DNA of 50,925 nucleotides from Pseudomonadota bacterium (GTDB lineage: Bacteria; Pseudomonadota; Alphaproteobacteria; Acetobacterales; Acetobacteraceae): assembly GCA_018971725.1 (NCBI GenBank), contig JAGXAE010000002.1, positions 1 through 50,925 on the forward strand. The letters are read 5' to 3'. This document shows positions 47,731 through 50,925 of the stretch, piece after piece. Below the pieces are notes generated by a model that saw only the letters and a list, made by a program, of their open reading frames with translations, did no database searches and was not told the DNA's origin. Numbering within the stretch: the stretch's first letter is position 1; every line of letters begins with the position of its first letter. The position numbers and the translations under genes are program-made.

Positions 47731-49192
47731 TGGCGTGGCCGAAGGGCACCGGCAAGGTGCGGAGCAGAATTTCGATATCCAGCCCGACGGACCAGTTTTG
47801 GATATATTCGAGGTCACTCGCCAGCCGGTGTTCCAGCGCCGGCAGGGTGCGAGTTTCGCCCCGCTGCCCGCGCACCTGCGCCAGGCCGGTAATGCCGGGC
47901 TTCACCCGGTGGCGCAGCCGGTAGAGCTTCAGCGCGTTTTCAAAGCTGATGCCTTCCACCATGGTTTCCGGCGCGTGTGGGCGCGGCCCCACCAGCGACA
48001 TCTCGCCGCGAACCACATTCACAAGCTGCAACAGCTCATCCAGCGAAGTGCGGCGTAGGAAACGGCCAATTCTTGTCACCCGCGCATCGCCAGGGCGTGC
48101 CTGGGCAAAACCATGGCCGGGCTCGTGCCGCATGGTGCGAAATTTCAGCACGGTGAACGGCCGCCCCTGCGCACCCACGCGGCTTTGCCGGAATACCACC
48201 GGGCCGGAGCCGGAAAGCCGCACCAGCGCCGCCAGAAACGCCAACAGTGGCGCGCACAGCATCAACAGCAGCGAGGCAACCACGACATCAAACCCCCGCT
48301 TTACCATGTGATGAGAGGTAACAAGCTCATCCGTCACCACCGGCAACAGCTTGCAGCCACCGGCGCGGGCGCGCAGCACCTCCGGCAGATTGGCAGACAG
48401 GTCGAAGGCCAGCCAGATTCGCGCCGGGTAGGCCAGAAGCTCCTGCAAAAGCTCCTTCTGCGGCGCCTGGTTGAAAGCTTCCAGTTGAGGGTGATGGACG
48501 AACACCACATCCTGCACGGCCTCACTGGAAAAATTCCTGAACAGCTCGGCAGGATCGCGCAGCGCGGGCCAGGCGCCCGCCTCGCGAAAACCAGAGAGAT
48601 ACAGCACGCCGGCAATGCGCGAAGGCAGTTTGCGTTCGGCCAGCGCTAAGTCGAGGTCAGCGGGGCAGTGGTCGTAGCACACCACCAGCGTGGCACCGGC
48701 AGCAGTAGCGGCGGCCGGGGCGCGAGGCGGCAGAGTGGCATGGCTGAAAACCAGCAGTGCCGGGGTGGCGGCAAGCTCCAGCAGCGTCCAATGCCGAAGC
48801 AAAATACCAGGATGGTTCAGCAGCACCGCCAGCCCCAGTAGCGCAACGGCGGTGGCCAGAAAACAAATCGCGGCGATGCCGCCCTGGCGCCACCGCCCGC
48901 CCGGCGCGTACCCCCCGTGGGAAGCGCTAAGCCCCAGAGAAAACACCGCCAGTATGGCCCAAAACAATAGGTAATGCGGTAGATATTCCGTAGCCTGCCC
49001 AAGTGCGGCGCCCAGCAAAGGCAGCGCCAGAATGCACATCAGGTCGATGGCGGGCAGGACCCAGACGAATCCAGATAAGGGTCGCGATAAATCAACGTAA
49101 GGTTGTGCATTTAAGCAAAACCCTTCATAAGTCTTGGCAACCGCTCGCGTTTCAACCACCGGCAACCACCCCCTGGTTGCAATAGTTAACAT
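47720..49192 (-). CDS. Polyprenyl-phosphate sugar-1-phosphate transferase (initiating glycosyltransferase)
   Basis: A 490-residue membrane protein of the PHPT/WcaJ-ExoY type, which starts an exopolysaccharide or O-antigen unit on undecaprenyl phosphate. The N-terminal half has about five helices and a CoA-binding-like region. The C-terminal catalytic domain shows KRGFDVVVASLLLMLCAPLLA, PVVFRQSRVGAQGRPF, VLKFRTMR, RRTSLDELLQLVNVVRGEMS and LVGPRPHAPE. The sugar is not predictable with confidence. The stop lies within the GT2 start; GtrA is 19 nt upstream. The ATG at 49192 gives a full-length N terminus. Confidence 0.92.
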   Translation of the reverse strand: MLTIATRGWLPVVETRAVAKTYEGFCLNAQPYVDLSRPLSGFVWVLPAIDLMCILALPLLGAALGQATEYLPHYLLFWAILAVFSLGLSASHGGYAPGGRWRQGGIAAICFLATAVALLGLAVLLNHPGILLRHWTLLELAATPALLVFSHATLPPRAPAAATAAGATLVVCYDHCPADLDLALAERKLPSRIAGVLYLSGFREAGAWPALRDPAELFRNFSSEAVQDVVFVHHPQLEAFNQAPQKELLQELLAYPARIWLAFDLSANLPEVLRARAGGCKLLPVVTDELVTSHHMVKRGFDVVVASLLLMLCAPLLAFLAALVRLSGSGPVVFRQSRVGAQGRPFTVLKFRTMRHEPGHGFAQARPGDARVTRIGRFLRRTSLDELLQLVNVVRGEMSLVGPRPHAPETMVEGISFENALKLYRLRHRVKPGITGLAQVRGQRGETRTLPALEHRLASDLEYIQNWSVGLDIEILLRTLPVPFGHANAC

Positions 49193-49211
49193 TTAATTAC
49201 TTTAAGTTGAG

Positions 49212-49643
49212 TTACCGGAAAACGAAACGCTTGGAAAGCAGGTAATTGAAAATAAGTCCGGCAGCGGAACCAGCGGCGATGCCAATGACCGGATGCTTCA
49301 CCACGAGCGGCGAAAACGCCACCAGCAGGAAGAATGTGCCGCGATTCACCGCAAAGCCAAACGCATTGGCGATGAGGAATTTCATCCATTGCACATGCGC
49401 GGCGGCATGCTCCACATGCTGGAAGGTCCAGAGCCGGTTGATGATCCAGTTGATCGTCGCGGCGACAAGAAAACTGCACGTGCCCGCGATATAAAGGTTC
49501 ACGAAAGGCCGCAGCAGGTAAACCGTTCCGGTATCCCACACGAAACCCATCGTGCCGACGATGCCGAAGCGGATGAAGGACTCAGAAAAACCCAACCGCG
49601 CAACGAGTCCCACCAGCCTGTCCAACAGGTCCAGCGGGTTCAT
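49212..49643 (-). CDS. GtrA-family membrane protein
   Basis: A 143-residue, four-helix GtrA/DPMS-like protein: FIRFGIVGTMGFVWDTGTVYLL, FLVAATINWIINRLWTF, and the C-terminal AAGLIFNYLLSKRFVF. Such proteins are thought to flip or present lipid-linked sugars, or to support cell-surface polysaccharide synthesis. The ATG at 49643 is preferred; the open frame starts ten codons earlier at a TTG inside purA. It lies between purA and the initiating transferase, which fits a surface-polysaccharide role. Confidence 0.9.
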   Translation of the reverse strand: MNPLDLLDRLVGLVARLGFSESFIRFGIVGTMGFVWDTGTVYLLRPFVNLYIAGTCSFLVAATINWIINRLWTFQHVEHAAAHVQWMKFLIANAFGFAVNRGTFFLLVAFSPLVVKHPVIGIAAGSAAGLIFNYLLSKRFVFR

Positions 49644-49662
49644 CGCGGCGCGGTGCTTGGGT

Positions 49663-50925
49663 TCAGCTGGCAAACGGATCCTGCATCAGGATGGTGTCGT
49701 CGCGCTCCGGGCTGGTGGAGAGCAAGGTCACCGGCGCTTCCACCAGTTCCTCGATTCGCTTCACGTATTTGATCGCGCCGGCCGGCAACTGCCCCCAACT
49801 GCGCGCGCCCTGGGTGCTGTCGCTCCAGCCTTCCATCACCTCATAAACCGGCTGGGCCATGGCCTGAGCCGCCATCCCGGCGGGCAGATGCCGGAAATGC
49901 TGGCCATCGATCATATAGCCGGTGCAGATTTTCAGCTCCTTGAAGCCGTCCAGAACATCCAGCTTGGTCAGCGCCAGCCCCTGCACGCCCCCCACCTTTA
50001 CCGCTTGGCGCACCATTGCGGCATCGAACCAGCCGCAACGGCGCTTGCGCCCGGTCACGGTGCCGAACTCATGCCCGCGCTCGCCCAGCAATTGGCCGGT
50101 CTCGTCATGCAGTTCGGTGGGAAACGGCCCGGCGCCCACGCGGGTGGTGTAGGCCTTGGCGATGCCCAGCACGCGCCCCGCCGCATCCGGCCCCATGCCG
50201 CTGCCCGCCCCCGCCGTGCTGGCCACGGTGTTGGAGGAGGTGACGAACGGATAAGTGCCGTGATCCACATCCAGCATCACCGCCTGCGCGCCCTCGAACA
50301 AAATCTTCTCGCCCTTGGCTTTCGCCTCGGCCAAACGCTCCCACACCGGCTCCGCAAAAGGCAGCAGCTTCGGCGCCAACGCCAGCAGATCCGCCAGCAG
50401 GTCCTCTTTTTTAAAGGTCGGCGCGCCAAGGCCAGCCAGCAGGGTGTTATGGTGCAGCAGCAGCTCGTCCAGCTTGGCGGAAAGCGTCTCCGGCTCCGCC
50501 AGATCGCACATGCGGATGGCGCGGCGGGCCACCTTATCCTCATAGGCCGGGCCAATGCCGCGCCCGGTGGTGCCGATCTTGCGGTCACCCCGCGCAACCT
50601 CGCGGGCGGCGTCCAATGCTGCGTGCAACGGCAGAATCAAGGGCGCGTTCTCGGCAATGCGCAGCGTCTCGGGCGTCACTTTCACGCCCTGGGCGGAAAC
50701 GCGCTCAATCTCGGCCAGCAGCGCGGTCGGGTCCACCACCACGCCATTGCCGATCACGCCGAGCTTGCCGCTTACCACGCCGGAGGGCAGCAGCGAGAGC
50801 TTATAGGTCTGGTTGCCCACCACCAGCGTATGCCCGGCATTATGCCCGCCCTGGAAGCGCACCACGATATCGGCGCGGCTGGCCAGCCAGTCCACAACCT
50901 TGCCCTTGCCCTCGTCGCCCCACTG
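49663..50925 (-). CDS. purA: Adenylosuccinate synthetase PurA, N terminus cut by the window
   Basis: The C-terminal 420 or so residues of the enzyme that joins IMP and aspartate with GTP hydrolysis, the first committed step to AMP. The frame runs off the right edge as [14 protein letters not shown], so only about ten N-terminal residues are missing. Catalytic and substrate motifs are intact: the P-loop [41 protein letters not shown], and [24 protein letters not shown]. It is followed by gtrA 19 nt downstream on the same strand. Confidence 0.97.
   Translation of the reverse strand, partial: QWGDEGKGKVVDWLASRADIVVRFQGGHNAGHTLVVGNQTYKLSLLPSGVVSGKLGVIGNGVVVDPTALLAEIERVSAQGVKVTPETLRIAENAPLILPLHAALDAAREVARGDRKIGTTGRGIGPAYEDKVARRAIRMCDLAEPETLSAKLDELLLHHNTLLAGLGAPTFKKEDLLADLLALAPKLLPFAEPVWERLAEAKAKGEKILFEGAQAVMLDVDHGTYPFVTSSNTVASTAGAGSGMGPDAAGRVLGIAKAYTTRVGAGPFPTELHDETGQLLGERGHEFGTVTGRKRRCGWFDAAMVRQAVKVGGVQGLALTKLDVLDGFKELKICTGYMIDGQHFRHLPAGMAAQAMAQPVYEVMEGWSDSTQGARSWGQLPAGAIKYVKRIEELVEAPVTLLSTSPERDDTILMQDPFAS

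Overview
The window is a dense, high-GC stretch of bacterial chromosome with no rRNA, tRNA, CRISPR array, insertion sequence or phage gene that I can see. The gene content points to an alphaproteobacterium, most likely a Rhodospirillales/Acetobacteraceae-type organism. The indicators are a full hpnABCDE-shc hopanoid locus, a fused shikimate kinase/3-dehydroquinate synthase, the bamD-recN-ligA order, a fused cysNC, and a zinc-ribbon gene next to ftsEX. This assignment is inferred from gene families and synteny; no database search was possible.

Layout. (1) 1-5196: the end of a NIPSNAP-like gene coupled to glmU, a zinc-ribbon membrane protein, then ftsE-ftsX-ydcF-plsC on the plus strand (envelope and division). 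(2) 5193-7755: a minus-strand MFS transporter, a small GlsB/YeaQ-type membrane protein with its own terminator, and hpnL. (3) 7752-15773: the hopanoid locus. A ferritin-like (diiron-type) protein and hpnL run leftward; hpnA, hpnB, hpnC, hpnD, hpnE and shc run rightward from a shared 103-nt divergent region. HpnC, HpnD and HpnE form the presqualene diphosphate to hydroxysqualene to squalene route, and Shc cyclises squalene to hopene. (4) 15873-19708: a small membrane protein, then cysD-cysNC-cysQ (sulfate activation) on the minus strand. (5) 19961-23822: a pteridine-reductase-like SDR, a small phosphatase with an unusual C-X4-R loop, a divergent gamma-glutamyltransferase-like lipoprotein and a class I aminotransferase. 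(6) 23829-26551: etfB-etfA-hbd behind a palindrome that looks like an operator. (7) 26548-34975: a long minus-strand run bamD-recN-ligA-marC-marR-emrA-emrB. (8) 35106-38890: rpsA, a strong intrinsic terminator and a soluble double-PAS chemoreceptor. (9) 38887-42534: paiB-like, D-amino-acid-transaminase-like and a polysaccharide ABC exporter pair, plus a small lipoprotein. (10) 42705-46760: a lytic transglycosylase with a SPOR domain, aroK-aroB fusion and xerD. (11) 46741-50925: GT2, a polyprenyl-phosphate sugar transferase, gtrA and purA (cut by the window end).

Genes are packed tightly: ATGA or TGATG stop/start overlaps are common, three convergent pairs share a 4-nt CTAA/TTAG stop overlap, and no intergenic gap exceeds about 285 nt. 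Several genes appear to use TTG or GTG starts. The best candidate for something under-described is the ferritin-like protein embedded in the hopanoid locus. Next come the nucleophile-substituted GGT-like lipoprotein, the C-X4-R phosphatase, and regulatory-looking repeats upstream of etfB and between cysD and the SDR.
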